Shown here: positions 24,767 to 34,052 of the stretch, piece by piece
How the letters are laid out: every line of letters begins with the position of its first letter
Numbering within the stretch: the stretch's first letter is position 1
Source: an uncultured Deefgea sp.
GTDB lineage: Bacteria > Pseudomonadota > Gammaproteobacteria > Burkholderiales > Chitinibacteraceae
Length of the DNA: 44,925 bases
Reading direction: 5' to 3'
Assembly (NCBI RefSeq): GCF_947072475.1
Contig: NZ_CAMTIA010000024.1
Coordinates: 1-44,925 of the forward strand
Translations under genes and position numbers: made by a program
Notes under the pieces: model-generated
Told to the model about the DNA's origin: nothing
The model's input: only the letters and a program-made list of their open reading frames with translations
Databases searched by the model: none

Positions 24767-26677
24767 CTAGCGACGCAACAAAAGCGTCAAGTATTCTTGC
24801 GATTCTTCATCAGTCAAACCGCGACTGGCCGAGAGTGCATCGAGCTCTTCTTTCCGACTCAGTGTAGACCCTAGCGAAAACTTTTGCGTCGCGGCCAGCA
24901 ATGAGTTAGAAATTTCGATGAGCAATTCGTCTTGGTCAAACTTATCAAATAAATGATGTGATTCATTCACTATCGGAATTAATCGCTCATACCCCGGTAG
25001 ATCTTGACAACGTTCGACCAATTCAGTGCCTAAAAGTTCGACATCTAATCGAGCGCGCATCAATACACAGCGCACTAAACCACTCAATCCCTCATTAGGC
25101 CAAGCCAATTCACACTCATCCTGCCCTTGTAAAATCGATGGACGGAATAAAACCAACTGCAAAACACGTAACAATGGATCATGCTTGCCTGCTGGCTTTA
25201 AACGCGGTCGATCTTCTTCTGCTCGCCAAGACTTACCACGTGCTCCACGCTTAAAACCGCTATTGGAACGAGGCTGCCAAGGCCGCTTTACTTGACCTTG
25301 ACTCTGCCACGCAGCATAGACTGGCGCAGAATCAAACGCGGCGTCTGCCGATACTTCCGGAAAAACCGGTACATCCACCGACGGAGCGACAGTCAACGAT
25401 GCAAATTCGGCACTGGATAATTGGCACATTTCTGCCAACCGTTTACCGAGCATTAACTTTAATATGGGGGCTTGTATCAATTGATCAAGATGGGGACGTG
25501 CAATATGTACTAAACGCGCCCGCCCTTCTTCCATCGTCAGATCAACCTGTGCCGACAATTCTTTTAATAAGTATTGCGACAAAGGCAATGCAGCCTCATC
25601 AATCAACGACTCAAACGCAGCAGAGCCAAATTCCTGCACGTAGGAATCCGGATCATGCTCGGCGGGCAAAAACAAAAATTTTAGCTCTTTGCCGTCTTTA
25701 ACTTCGGGCAGGCTATTTTCTAGCGCTCGCCATGCAGCCTTGATGCCCGCCTTGTCGCCATCAAAGCCAAACACCACCTCATCGGCCAATTTAAGCAATT
25801 TACGAATGTGCTCAGGCGTACAGGCGGTCCCTAGCGATGCAACAGCGTACTCAATACCATGCTGATGCAGCATCACCACATCCATATAGCCTTCGGCAAC
25901 CAAGGCTCGGTTGCGATCACGAATGGCGGTGCGCGCCTGCGGCAAGCCATACAACTCTCGGCCCTTACTAAATACCGGCGTCTCAGGTGAATTCAAATAC
26001 TTAGGCTCGCCCTGCCCCATCACCCGGCCACCAAAACCGATGATCTGACTGCGTTGATTCATAATTGGAAACATCACGCGCTCGCGAAAACGATCGTAGC
26101 GACGCTTTGATTCTTCTTTATCAATCACCAAGCCTGCCTCAGCCAAAGTGACATTCCAATCATAATCAGGGTATACCGCCTTAAGTGGCTGCCAATCATC
26201 ACCGCCAGGCGCATACCCCAAGCCAAACTTAGCCGCCGTTTTACCCTCAACACCACGCCGCTTAAAATACTCAATCGCCGCAGGGGCGGTTTTGAGTTGC
26301 GCTCGATAAAAATCAAACGCAACTTTCAAAACATCATAAATACCGGGTACTTTTTTTTGTTCTGCCGATTGCGGCCGATCTTCAACCGGCACTTGCATAC
26401 CGACTGATTCGGCCAATTGCCGAACCGCCTCAGGAAAACTTAAAGCCTGCAATTCCATAATGAAAGTCAATGCCGATCCATGCACTCCGCAACCAAAGCA
26501 GTGATAAAACTGCTTAGTTTGGCTAACCGTAAAAGAAGGTGATTTTTCTTTATGAAACGGACAGCAGGCCATGTAATTTTGGCCAGCCTTTTTTAGCGGC
26601 ACATAGCGCTCGACCACGTCGACAATATCAACGCGGTTCAATAAATCCTGAATAAAATCATCGGGAATAAGCGCCAT
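24767..26677 (-). CDS. dnaG: DNA primase
   Basis: The 636-residue protein has the three DnaG parts. The N-terminal zinc-binding domain reads CCPFHKEKSPSFTVSQTK...FYHCFGCG. The TOPRIM catalytic core contains VAEGYMDVVMLHQHG and the metal-binding VVFGFDGDKAG. A variable C-terminal helicase-binding domain follows a linker rich in Arg, Lys and Pro. It synthesises RNA primers at the replication fork with DnaB. It follows yqeY by 48 bases and precedes rpoD by about 100 bases. The start ATG at 26677 gives the usual MALIPDDFIQDLLNRVDIVDVV beginning. Confidence 0.98.
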   Translation of the reverse strand: MALIPDDFIQDLLNRVDIVDVVERYVPLKKAGQNYMACCPFHKEKSPSFTVSQTKQFYHCFGCGVHGSALTFIMELQALSFPEAVRQLAESVGMQVPVEDRPQSAEQKKVPGIYDVLKVAFDFYRAQLKTAPAAIEYFKRRGVEGKTAAKFGLGYAPGGDDWQPLKAVYPDYDWNVTLAEAGLVIDKEESKRRYDRFRERVMFPIMNQRSQIIGFGGRVMGQGEPKYLNSPETPVFSKGRELYGLPQARTAIRDRNRALVAEGYMDVVMLHQHGIEYAVASLGTACTPEHIRKLLKLADEVVFGFDGDKAGIKAAWRALENSLPEVKDGKELKFLFLPAEHDPDSYVQEFGSAAFESLIDEAALPLSQYLLKELSAQVDLTMEEGRARLVHIARPHLDQLIQAPILKLMLGKRLAEMCQLSSAEFASLTVAPSVDVPVFPEVSADAAFDSAPVYAAWQSQGQVKRPWQPRSNSGFKRGARGKSWRAEEDRPRLKPAGKHDPLLRVLQLVLFRPSILQGQDECELAWPNEGLSGLVRCVLMRARLDVELLGTELVERCQDLPGYERLIPIVNESHHLFDKFDQDELLIEISNSLLAATQKFSLGSTLSRKEELDALSASRGLTDEESQEYLTLLLRR

Positions 26678-26725
26678 TTAAACTCAGCACACCTTCAAAA
26701 AAATAAACTTGCACGCTCCTAGCAA

Positions 26726-27166
26726 TTACGCCATCCGCGCTTTAACGAGTTTACTCACTTCAGCCATATCAGCACGGCCGGCGAGTTGAGGCTTAATTTC
26801 GGCCATGATTTTACCCATCGCAGCAGCGGTTGCACCATGCGCAGCAATCGCGGCATCAACAATGGCGCTAATTTCTTCAGCGCTGAGTTGTTGCGGCATA
26901 TATTCAATCAAGACCGCCACTTCAAATTTTTCTTTATCTGCCAAATCTTGACGCGCAGCAGCTTCAAATTGCGTGATGCTGTCTTTGCGCTGCTTGAGCA
27001 TTTTGTCGATGATGGCGGTAATCGCGGCATCATCAAGCTCAATCCGTTCATCCACTTCACGCTGCTTAATTGCAGCAAGCAATAAACGAATAGCACCCAG
27101 ACGATCTGTTTGCTTTTCTTTCATTGCTGTTTTCATATCAGCAGTAATTCTGGCTTTTAAAGTCAT
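26726..27166 (-). CDS. yqeY: GatB/YqeY-domain protein
   Basis: The 146-residue protein starts at ATG 27166 six bases after AAGGA; a GTG directly before it is possible but too close to the ribosome binding site. It matches the YqeY family: a helical N-terminus MTLKARITADMKTAMKEKQTDRLGAIRLLLAAIKQREVDER and a C-terminal domain like the GatB tail (LAGRADMAEVSKLVKARM). This tail resembles the tRNA-binding end of the amidotransferase GatB. The function is not settled; tRNA-related amidation has been proposed. Its place between rpsU and dnaG is conserved in many bacteria. Confidence 0.93.
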   Translation of the reverse strand: MTLKARITADMKTAMKEKQTDRLGAIRLLLAAIKQREVDERIELDDAAITAIIDKMLKQRKDSITQFEAAARQDLADKEKFEVAVLIEYMPQQLSAEEISAIVDAAIAAHGATAAAMGKIMAEIKPQLAGRADMAEVSKLVKARMA

Positions 27167-27314
27167 CACACGTCCTTAATTTGATGCAGTCATAACAAAA
27201 CGTTGTATGTCTTCACGCCGCGCGACCAACACGCTATGTGATTCTTTAGCTAAATTGTGACTGAAATCGTCAAAATCAACTCACACCGCTTAGCAATGAC
27301 AACGCTAAGTGCAG

Positions 27315-27343
27315 AAAAAACAAAAGGCCGCCTAGGCGACCTT
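27315..27343 (-). terminator. Terminator/attenuator between rpsU and yqeY
   Basis: On the minus strand AAGGTCGCC and GGCGGCCTT form a stem around CTAGG, followed by TTGTTTTTT. As in other macromolecular synthesis operons it may let rpsU be made in excess over dnaG and rpoD. Confidence 0.8.
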
Positions 27344-27370
27344 AAGTACAAACAACAACTAACTAGACTC

Positions 27371-27583
27371 TTAGTAGAGTTTTGCTGGCAATTGTTGGCT
27401 ACGCAGACGCTTGTGTTGACGCTTTACAGCGGCAGCAAGCTTGCGTTTACGTTCAGCAGTTGGCTTCTCGTAGAATTCGCGTGCACGAAGTTCGGTGAGG
27501 AGGCCAGTCTTTTCAACAGAACGCTTGAAGCGGCGCATCGCTACTTCGAACGGTTCGTTTTCTTTAACGCGTACGGAAGGCAT
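27371..27583 (-). CDS. rpsU: 30S ribosomal protein S21
   Basis: The 70-residue basic protein [21 protein letters not shown]...[13 protein letters not shown] is a standard S21. It binds near the anti-Shine-Dalgarno end of 16S rRNA and helps translation initiation. AGGA lies eight bases before the ATG. It is the first gene of the rpsU-yqeY-dnaG-rpoD cluster and has its own strong promoter at 27650-27678. Confidence 0.98.
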   Translation of the reverse strand: MPSVRVKENEPFEVAMRRFKRSVEKTGLLTELRAREFYEKPTAERKRKLAAAVKRQHKRLRSQQLPAKLY

Positions 27584-27649
27584 TAGTCGAATCCTAGTAA
27601 ACTTTTAAACTCTAGCCTCGTTAAAGACCAAAGATCGGGAAAGGGTGCG

Positions 27650-27678
27650 ATTATCCGGTATAAATTCTGAATTGTCAA
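27650..27678 (-). promoter_or_regulatory. Sigma-70 promoter of rpsU
   Basis: On the minus strand TTGACA (27673-27678) and GATAAT (27650-27655) are separated by exactly 17 bases. The leader to the rpsU ATG is about 60 bases. This is the best housekeeping promoter seen in the right half apart from the tRNA-Gly one. Confidence 0.85.
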
Positions 27679-27759
27679 AAGGAATAGAGATCAGCCCCTT
27701 TCGTGTTGCATCTTTGCCCGTTAATATAAGCAGATTGATCATCAAATAATGAGTGCGCC

Positions 27760-28776
27760 ATGCTGGTATTAGGCATTGAATCTTCTTGCGACGAAACTGG
27801 CGTTGCGCTGTACGACACCGAAGCAGGCCTGTTGGCCCACCAACTGCACACCCAAATCGCCATGCATAGTGAGTATGGTGGCGTGGTGCCTGAATTAGCG
27901 TCACGCGACCATATTCGCCGCGTACTGCCTTTAACTGAAAGCTGTTTGGCGCAAGCGGGCAAACAGCTAGCTGACATTGATGCCATTGCCTACACCGCAG
28001 GGCCCGGCCTTGCTGGCGCTTTACTGGTTGGCGCATCAGTGGCCAATGCACTGGCGTTTGCGCTAGGTAAGCCAACGATTGCAGTCCATCACTTAGAAGG
28101 ACACTTATTATCGCCTTGCTTGGCCGACCCTGCGCCTGAGTTTCCTTTTATTGCTTTATTAGTATCCGGTGGCCACACGCAGTTGATGGCGGTTCATGGT
28201 GTTGGTCGCTATGAATTACTCGGCGAAACCGTTGATGATGCGGCGGGTGAAGCGTTTGATAAATCAGCAAAGCTGATTGGTTTAGGTTATCCCGGCGGCC
28301 CAGCGCTATCTAAACTGGCTGATACCGGCGACGCTACTCGCTTTACTTTGCCACGGCCCATGCTGCATACGCCGAACTTAGATATGAGTTTTTCTGGCTT
28401 AAAAACTGCAGTACTTCATTTGGTCACCCAACAATCGCCGCTGGATGACGTAACTCGGGCCGATATTTGCGCGGCCTTCCAAGAAGCGATTGTTGAAGTG
28501 CTGGTTAAAAAGTCACTCAAAGCGCTCAAACAAACCGGCATGAAGCGTCTGGTGATCGCCGGCGGCGTGGGTGCCAATCGACAATTGCGTGCCGCATTCG
28601 ATGATGCCGCCCACAAACGCGGCTTTACAGTTTTTTATCCGCCGCTTGAATTGTGTACCGACAATGGCGCAATGATCGCTTATGCTGGCGCACAACGACT
28701 TAAGGAGCGACAAGTTGCCGGCTCTTTTGCCGTCAAGCCCCGCTGGGACTTAGCCAGCCTTGCGAGTGCCGACTAG
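27760..28776 (+). CDS. tsaD: tRNA N6-threonylcarbamoyladenosine transferase TsaD
   Basis: The 338-residue protein has the TsaD hallmarks: [19 protein letters not shown] at the N-terminus, iron-binding His111 and His115 in the HLEGH motif, the ASKH-fold phosphate loop in VSGGHTQLM, and [10 protein letters not shown] near the C-terminus. With TsaB, TsaC and TsaE it attaches threonylcarbamoyl to A37 of tRNAs reading ANN codons. It is divergent from rpsU, a common arrangement in proteobacteria, with about 175 bases between the starts. It ends about 100 bases before a strong bidirectional terminator. Confidence 0.98.
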   Translation: MLVLGIESSCDETGVALYDTEAGLLAHQLHTQIAMHSEYGGVVPELASRDHIRRVLPLTESCLAQAGKQLADIDAIAYTAGPGLAGALLVGASVANALAFALGKPTIAVHHLEGHLLSPCLADPAPEFPFIALLVSGGHTQLMAVHGVGRYELLGETVDDAAGEAFDKSAKLIGLGYPGGPALSKLADTGDATRFTLPRPMLHTPNLDMSFSGLKTAVLHLVTQQSPLDDVTRADICAAFQEAIVEVLVKKSLKALKQTGMKRLVIAGGVGANRQLRAAFDDAAHKRGFTVFYPPLELCTDNGAMIAYAGAQRLKERQVAGSFAVKPRWDLASLASAD

Positions 28777-28878
28777 GATCAACATCGACACCAACGCGAG
28801 AAGCAAGTCAACCCCCAGCAAACCATGGGGTATTACCATCCAAGCCATATCTAAAAAAGATTGGATTAATATACCCAT

Positions 28879-28907
28879 AAAAAAACCCGCTTTCGCGGGT
28901 TTTTTAT
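28879..28907. terminator. Bidirectional terminator between tsaD and the FAH-family gene
   Basis: ACCCGC (28885-28890), loop TTTC, GCGGGT (28895-28900), with A6 before and T6 after. It serves both convergent genes. Confidence 0.95.
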
Positions 28908-28929
28908 TTTTGAAAGCTCAATTAGAAAA

Positions 28930-29577
28930 TTACGCGACGGTAAAAGACTGCTCAAGCTGATTGAGCCACGCCAGATTGAGCGTTTGCCCTGAACGAATCG
29001 GCCCCACCCCTTCTGGGGTGCCGGTATAAATCAAATCGCCGGGCTGCAAAGTAAACTTACTGGAAATCCACGCAATCAAGGTAGCGACGTCAAATGCCAT
29101 TAAGCGCGTATCGGCCGACTGGCGTAGCTCACCGTCAATCGTCAGCGTAAATTGCTGCTGCGTCGGATCAATCCCGTCCGCAGCGACAAAGTCCGTCAAC
29201 ACCGCTGCGCCATCAAAGCCTTTGGCCAAAGTCCATGGCTGGCCATTTTTTTTCGCCAGCGCCTGCACATCGCGTGCGGTCAAATCCAAACCCAAACCAT
29301 AGCCCGCAATATGCGCCAGCGCATCGGCCTTCGCAATCTGCGCGCCGCCTTGGCCAATTAACACCACCAACTCTAATTCGTGATGCACATCATTGGACCA
29401 CGACGGCAACACCAGCGCCGCCCCCGGCTGCACCACCGCTGAATTGGGTTTAATAAATACCATCGGCTCTTCAGTGATCGCCGAGCCCATTTCTTTAGCA
29501 TGAGCAACAAAATTACGCGCCACACAATAAATATTATTCACTCGCCATGCCGTTGCACCCAGTTGAATCTCAGCCAT
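28930..29577 (-). CDS. Fumarylacetoacetate hydrolase family protein (acylpyruvase-like)
   Basis: The 215-residue protein has the single-domain size of the FAH/YcgM group, which cleaves C-C bonds of acylpyruvates or decarboxylates oxaloacetate. Visible motifs are the start RVNNIYCVARNFVAHAKEMG, FIKPNSAVV, the metal ligands in DVHHELELVVLIG (His-Glu-x-Glu), DLTARDVQ, and the final TGTPEGVGPIRSGQ. A metal ion (Mg or Mn) is bound by the two glutamates and a later aspartate. The substrate cannot be named. It is 3 bases downstream of the CobD-like gene, so they form an operon ending at the 28879 terminator. Confidence 0.92.
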   Translation of the reverse strand: MAEIQLGATAWRVNNIYCVARNFVAHAKEMGSAITEEPMVFIKPNSAVVQPGAALVLPSWSNDVHHELELVVLIGQGGAQIAKADALAHIAGYGLGLDLTARDVQALAKKNGQPWTLAKGFDGAAVLTDFVAADGIDPTQQQFTLTIDGELRQSADTRLMAFDVATLIAWISSKFTLQPGDLIYTGTPEGVGPIRSGQTLNLAWLNQLEQSFTVA

Positions 29578-29580
29578 TGC

Positions 29581-30501
29581 TTACGCCACCCATTGAGAAA
29601 TACTAAATAACAAAATCACCGCCAACCATAAAATCGCCGCACGCCACACCAGCGCCACCGCGCTGCTTAAATAATCAGGGTTAGCCGACTCGCCAACACC
29701 CAATTCGGGGCGATATTTCACCGTATGATCTTGATGCAAGGCTTCGCCCAAACGAACCCCCAAAGCGCCAGCGGCAGAGGCCAATAAAATACCGTAATCT
29801 TGATCCATCCATTGCTGCGCCTGTGAGCGCCAGCAGTAAACCGCGTCTTCAAAATTGCCCACCACGGCAAATGAAATCGCTGCCAAACGAATCGGAATAA
29901 AATCCAAAATATCCATCACACCATCGGCAAAGCGGCCAAACACATCTCCGTGTCCACCCCATTTTTGCTGCAATAAACACGCCGCGCGGTAAGCCACAGC
30001 ACCAGCAGGACCGGCAATCCACGCCAAAGCAACAAACCAAAAAATCGTCCCAAACACATAGCGATAAGAATCAATCACTCCTTGCTCAATCGTCAAACGT
30101 GCCACTTCATCTTCATTGAGCTCTGAGGTCGATTGTCCTGTCCAATCTCCCAGCATACTGCGCGCAGTATTCAGATCATCGGCCTGCAATGCTTTGGAGA
30201 TTTTGGTGAAAGCATGGCTAAACTGGCGAAAGCCCATCGTAAAATATAAAATCAATACATCCCAAGCAATCGCCAAGAACACGTTATAACGCAACAAAAA
30301 CCAATACCCACCCGCAGTAATCGCCACCAGCGGCACCACAGCGAGCAGCCAGGCATATACCCCATTGCGATACTCACCCGCATTGAGATTACGCCCCATG
30401 CCATTGGCGGTGCGAATAAAACCCAAATACAGTGGATTACGACTGCTAATCGGCCGAAGTTGCTCTAACAGCAACGCTAAAATCAAAGACAAAATACTCA
30501 T
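29581..30501 (-). CDS. CobD/CbiB (AmpE-like) family membrane protein
   Basis: From ATG 30501 the protein has 306 residues and several membrane helices: about residues 2-16, 50-70 (LLAVVPLVAITAGGYWFLL), 74-92, 150-170 and a C-terminal helix (AAILWLAVILLFSISQWV). Sequence style and length fit the CobD/CbiB family proteins found in many betaproteobacteria. True CobD makes adenosylcobinamide phosphate, but no other cobalamin gene is nearby, and the related AmpE branch has a different, poorly known role. I therefore leave the function open. The earlier in-frame ATG at 30555 would add an unconserved tail. Confidence 0.75.
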   Translation of the reverse strand: MSILSLILALLLEQLRPISSRNPLYLGFIRTANGMGRNLNAGEYRNGVYAWLLAVVPLVAITAGGYWFLLRYNVFLAIAWDVLILYFTMGFRQFSHAFTKISKALQADDLNTARSMLGDWTGQSTSELNEDEVARLTIEQGVIDSYRYVFGTIFWFVALAWIAGPAGAVAYRAACLLQQKWGGHGDVFGRFADGVMDILDFIPIRLAAISFAVVGNFEDAVYCWRSQAQQWMDQDYGILLASAAGALGVRLGEALHQDHTVKYRPELGVGESANPDYLSSAVALVWRAAILWLAVILLFSISQWVA

Positions 30502-30670
30502 AAACTTAATCCTAAATTGCGCCCAAGCTAAAAAAATCAGCTCATAGCCGTACATACTTTATGTTTCAAAGATAACATAGAGCCCTTGCGAGCAGAAACA
30601 ATAAAGACAGCTCTTGAAAAAGCACACCACAGTGCCATATCGTCAATACCACCCTCAACTGGAGAAACAC

Positions 30671-31264
30671 ATGGAACATCAACTTCCTGCACTGCCTTAC
30701 GCACAAGATGCTTTAGCACCATATATGTCAGCTGAAACTTTGTCTTATCACTATGGCAAACATCACCAAACTTATATTACCAATCTCAACAACCTCATCA
30801 AAGGCACCGACAACGAAAACAAGTCGCTTGAAGAGATTGTAAAAACGGCACCCGCAGGTGGCTTATATAATAACGCCGCACAAACTTGGAACCACACTTT
30901 CTTTTGGTTTGGCTTTGCACCTAACCCAACTGGCGAAGATCGTGCACCTGCAGGCGCATTGGCCGATGCCATTGCCGCTAAATGGGGCTCATTGGATGAA
31001 TTCAAAAAAGCCTTCAATGCATCAGCAGCCGGCAACTTTGGTTCAGGCTGGACTTGGTTAGTTAAAAAAGCCGACGGTTCACTCGATATTTTGAATACTG
31101 GCGCAGCAGGCACCCCACTCACTACTGGCGAAACAGCACTGTTGACCTGTGACGTTTGGGAACACGCTTACTACATCGATTACCGTAACAGCCGTCCAAA
31201 CTACCTAGAAGGTTTCTGGAAACTGGTTGACTGGAATGTGGTTGCAGAGCGTTTAGCCGCATAA
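30671..31264 (+). CDS. sodB: Iron superoxide dismutase
   Basis: The 197-residue cytoplasmic enzyme converts superoxide to hydrogen peroxide and oxygen. Metal ligands are visible: His27 in SYHYGKHH, His75 in NHTFFW, and the Asp and His of DVWEHAYY. Gln71 in AAQTWNHTF is the residue that favours iron over manganese. GGAGA at 30661 precedes the ATG at 30671; an open frame upstream is not part of the protein. It stands alone, followed by its own terminator. Confidence 0.96.
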   Translation: MEHQLPALPYAQDALAPYMSAETLSYHYGKHHQTYITNLNNLIKGTDNENKSLEEIVKTAPAGGLYNNAAQTWNHTFFWFGFAPNPTGEDRAPAGALADAIAAKWGSLDEFKKAFNASAAGNFGSGWTWLVKKADGSLDILNTGAAGTPLTTGETALLTCDVWEHAYYIDYRNSRPNYLEGFWKLVDWNVVAERLAA

Positions 31265-31311
31265 AGATCAGCAACAGCTGAGCAATATGTCAGCTTTTGT
31301 ATACAGATTTA

Positions 31312-31343
31312 AAAAAAGACGATCACGCGATCGTCTTTTTTTT
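31312..31343. terminator. Terminator after sodB
   Basis: GACGATC (31318-31324), loop ACGC, GATCGTC (31329-31335), with A7 before and T8 after, so it can act in both directions. Confidence 0.95.
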
Positions 31344-31704
31344 CGCCGGAGGCCGACGCACAAAAAAAAAGCAAAAAAAACACTGCAAAATCGATTCAAT
31401 TGGTATTTATCCTTATATTTCAAAGGCATTCGCCTAACCCATTCCGCACCACATTGCAGCGCAATAATTAGCATGTCATGATATGCAGCACCAATCATTT
31501 CAAACACCTTTGTTTTTCTTACTCAACATTTAAGACTATGAATTTAAACTGTTTTTAAATCCATTCACTGAGTTGACAAGACAAATGTAGTTTGAGAAAT
31601 TAGCGCTACGAAACGTAACAGCCGCGAAAGCAAATGCAATTCGCAGCAAAGATTACGTGCGATGACTGGTATTAAGCAAAACAAAATCCAGCGTCCACAA
31701 TGCA

Positions 31705-31776
31705 CCGAGTGTACGAGCCAAAAAACCAATAACAAACAGGGGCTACTCGTAGTGTGCTCGGCGCAAACCCTGTTTT
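31705..31776 (+). promoter_or_regulatory. Foldable leader upstream of the chitinase, attenuator-like
   Basis: AAACAGGG (31734-31741) pairs perfectly with CCCTGTTT (31768-31775), followed by one more T and GAAG. An upstream arm CCGAG...GAGCC (31705-31719) can instead pair with GGCT...CTCGG (31741-31761), which lies inside the first stem's loop and overlaps its left arm. The two folds compete, as in attenuators. It ends 69 bases before the start codon. No known riboswitch class was recognised, and the regulatory role is inferred. Confidence 0.4.
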
Positions 31777-31845
31777 GAAGACCATGCACCTCACAGTGCA
31801 ATTGAAATTCTTACCAAACAAATGATGGATGAGAGGAAATATCAA

Positions 31846-33789
31846 ATGAACTTCCGTTTAGCCGCAATCCCAGCAGCCATTGCCTTTGTCTCAATCAGCG
31901 CCTTTGCTGCTGATGCATGGAATAGCGCAACCGCCTATTCAGGTGGCGCCGTTGTCACTTACTCCGGCAACACGTACAAAGCAAAATGGTGGACTCAAGG
32001 CAATGTACCGGGGACAGAACAATGGGGTCCTTGGGAAGCAACCGGTACTGCACCCACCACATCACCGAGCACAGCACCAACAACCGCCCCAACAGCAACG
32101 CCAAGCACTGCACCAGGCGCATGCACTAGCGCAGAGTGGAATTCAAGCGCTGTTTACACCGGTGGCAACTTAGTCAGCTACAACAACCGTAGTTACAAAG
32201 CCAAATGGTGGACTCAAGGCAACGCACCAGGCAGCAATGATGTTTGGCAAGACATGGGCGCATGTGGCACGACCACGCCAACACCAACACCAACTGCGAC
32301 AGCAACCGCAACACCAACTGCAACTGCAACACCAACTGCAACACCAACCGCAACACCAACTGCGACACCAACTGCAACGCCAACGGCTACACCAACTGCA
32401 ACGCCAACGGCTACACCAACCGCGTCTGCAACACCTGTGCCACCAACGGGTGCAAAACAAGTCGGTACTTATTTTGCAGAATGGTCAATTTACGGCCGTC
32501 AGTTCTACCTCAAAAACATGCAAGACAGTGGTCAAGCGGCCAAGTTGACGTTCTTGAACTATTCATTCGGCAATGTCTACAACCGTGGCGGCAAATACGT
32601 TTGCGATGCCACGGTTAATAAAGCTGAAGCCGGCGACCAAGATGGTGGTGATGCATGGGCGGTTTACCAAAAAGGCTTTGGTGCCGGTGAATCAGTCGAT
32701 GGCGTTGCCGATAAATACGGTTGGGATCAATGGGATGATCCTCGCCAAGGCAAAGCCGGTCCGCTTAAAGGCAATTTAAATCAGCTGAAAAAACTTAAAG
32801 CTAAAAACCCGAACTTGAAAACTTTAATTTCATTGGGTGGCTGGAGTTGGTCGAAATGGTTCTCTGCAGCTGCGGCAACACCAGAACTACGCCAAGCTCT
32901 AGTCAGCTCGTGTATTGATGTGTGGATTAAAGGTAATATTCCATTCGATTCAGGCTCAAATGCCGGTGGTTCTTACGTTGATCCAGCCACAGGCAAAACC
33001 GTCAATTCTGCTGAAGGCGTGTTTGACGGGATTGATATCGACTGGGAATACCCAGGTGTACAAGGGTTCGGCACCAACATTGTTTCACCAGCCGATAAGC
33101 ACAACAACACCTTGTTGATGCAAGAATTCCGCAAGCAATTGGATGCGTTGAGCAAAACCACCGGCAAGAAATACTTGTTAACCGTCGCCATTGGGGCCGG
33201 TGATGAGAAAATCGCCGCAACAGAACCAGCCGAATACAGCAAATACCTCGATTGGATCAACATCATGTCGTACGACTATCACGGCGCCTGGGATGCACAA
33301 GGTCCAACCGACTTCCAATCAAACCTGTACCAAGATCCAGCCAGCCCTCACACGGTTGATCCTGCAACTGGCAAAGTCAGCAAGTACTACACTGACGCAG
33401 CAGTGAAAGATCTGATTGCCCGTGGTACACCAGCGGCGAAACTACACATTGGCGTGCCATTTTATGGCCGTGGTTGGACTGGCGTGAAAAACGTCAACAA
33501 TGGTCTATATCAAACCGCAACTGGCGCAGCCAAAGGCACGTATGAAGCTGGTATTGAAGACTACAAAGTACTGAAAAACGCACCAGGTACTGAGTACATT
33601 CATCCAGTAACGCAACAAACCTATCGCTTTGATGGCTCAACTTTCTGGTCTTACGACACGCCTCGTGATATCAAACTTAAAGCTGACTATGCCAATAAAA
33701 TGGGCCTAGGCGGTATCTTTAGCTGGGAAGCCGATGGCGATACCGCCAACGGTGAACTGGTTGAAGCGATGACGCATATCAACAAATAA
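31846..33789 (+). CDS. Secreted GH18 chitinase with two chitin-binding modules
   Basis: The protein of 647 residues starts at ATG 31846 after GAGAGGAAA; an upstream in-frame ATG lacks a signal. A Sec signal peptide (MNFRLAAIPAAIAFVSISAFA) is probably cut after residue 21. Two CBM5/12 modules follow, each with AKWWTQGN (about residues 24-66 and 96-136). A Thr-Pro-Ala repeat linker runs to about residue 195. The GH18 catalytic barrel carries DGIDIDWE with Asp394, Asp397, Asp399 and the acid Glu401, fulfilling DxxDxDxE. YDYHGAWD and the C-terminal GGIFSWEADGD are also typical. It should hydrolyse chitin outside the cell. The secretion operon starts about 260 bases downstream, making it a plausible export substrate. 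It has its own terminator. Confidence 0.95.
   Translation: MNFRLAAIPAAIAFVSISAFAADAWNSATAYSGGAVVTYSGNTYKAKWWTQGNVPGTEQWGPWEATGTAPTTSPSTAPTTAPTATPSTAPGACTSAEWNSSAVYTGGNLVSYNNRSYKAKWWTQGNAPGSNDVWQDMGACGTTTPTPTPTATATATPTATATPTATPTATPTATPTATPTATPTATPTATPTASATPVPPTGAKQVGTYFAEWSIYGRQFYLKNMQDSGQAAKLTFLNYSFGNVYNRGGKYVCDATVNKAEAGDQDGGDAWAVYQKGFGAGESVDGVADKYGWDQWDDPRQGKAGPLKGNLNQLKKLKAKNPNLKTLISLGGWSWSKWFSAAAATPELRQALVSSCIDVWIKGNIPFDSGSNAGGSYVDPATGKTVNSAEGVFDGIDIDWEYPGVQGFGTNIVSPADKHNNTLLMQEFRKQLDALSKTTGKKYLLTVAIGAGDEKIAATEPAEYSKYLDWINIMSYDYHGAWDAQGPTDFQSNLYQDPASPHTVDPATGKVSKYYTDAAVKDLIARGTPAAKLHIGVPFYGRGWTGVKNVNNGLYQTATGAAKGTYEAGIEDYKVLKNAPGTEYIHPVTQQTYRFDGSTFWSYDTPRDIKLKADYANKMGLGGIFSWEADGDTANGELVEAMTHINK
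32274..32425 (+). repeat. Thr-Pro-Thr-Ala coding repeats in the chitinase linker
   Basis: A 12-base unit of type CCAACTGCAACA, plus shorter 6-base variants, is repeated more than ten times and encodes TPTA/TATP. The array is long enough for slippage to alter linker length without changing frame, as the units are multiples of three. Confidence 0.9.
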
Positions 33790-33810
33790 AATACAGTTGT
33801 AAAGATTGAG

Positions 33811-33836
33811 CCCCACTGTTTAAGTGGGGTTTTTTT
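33811..33836 (+). terminator. Terminator after the chitinase
   Basis: CCCCACT (33811-33817), loop GTTTA, AGTGGGG (33823-33829), then seven T. Confidence 0.95.
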
Positions 33837-34052
33837 ATCGCCAAATCCACAATAATTACACCAAACAAACAAAAATTGAACGAGTGATGAAATGATGCAA
33901 AAAATCCGGAAAACCAAGCAAATACAAGCCTTCGCCGCCCGCACACCCGCCATAAAAACCCTTGCTCCAGTGGCCTTTAAGCTTTAGCATGTTGCTCTAC
34001 AGGGAATCAATCCACCGCATCTCGTACGATAAAACTTAAACCGAGATTGAAG

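Noticed and set aside
29581-30501. Naming the CobD/CbiB-family gene cobD
   Set aside because: No cobalamin biosynthesis neighbours are present and the family also includes AmpE-like proteins, so a symbol would overstate the evidence.
31560-31800. A cyclic-di-GMP riboswitch in the chitinase leader
   Set aside because: No GEMM consensus could be aligned; only generic complementary segments are visible.
33890-33987. 31-codon frame between chitinase and gspG
   Set aside because: No ribosome binding site and no conservation evidence; probably chance.
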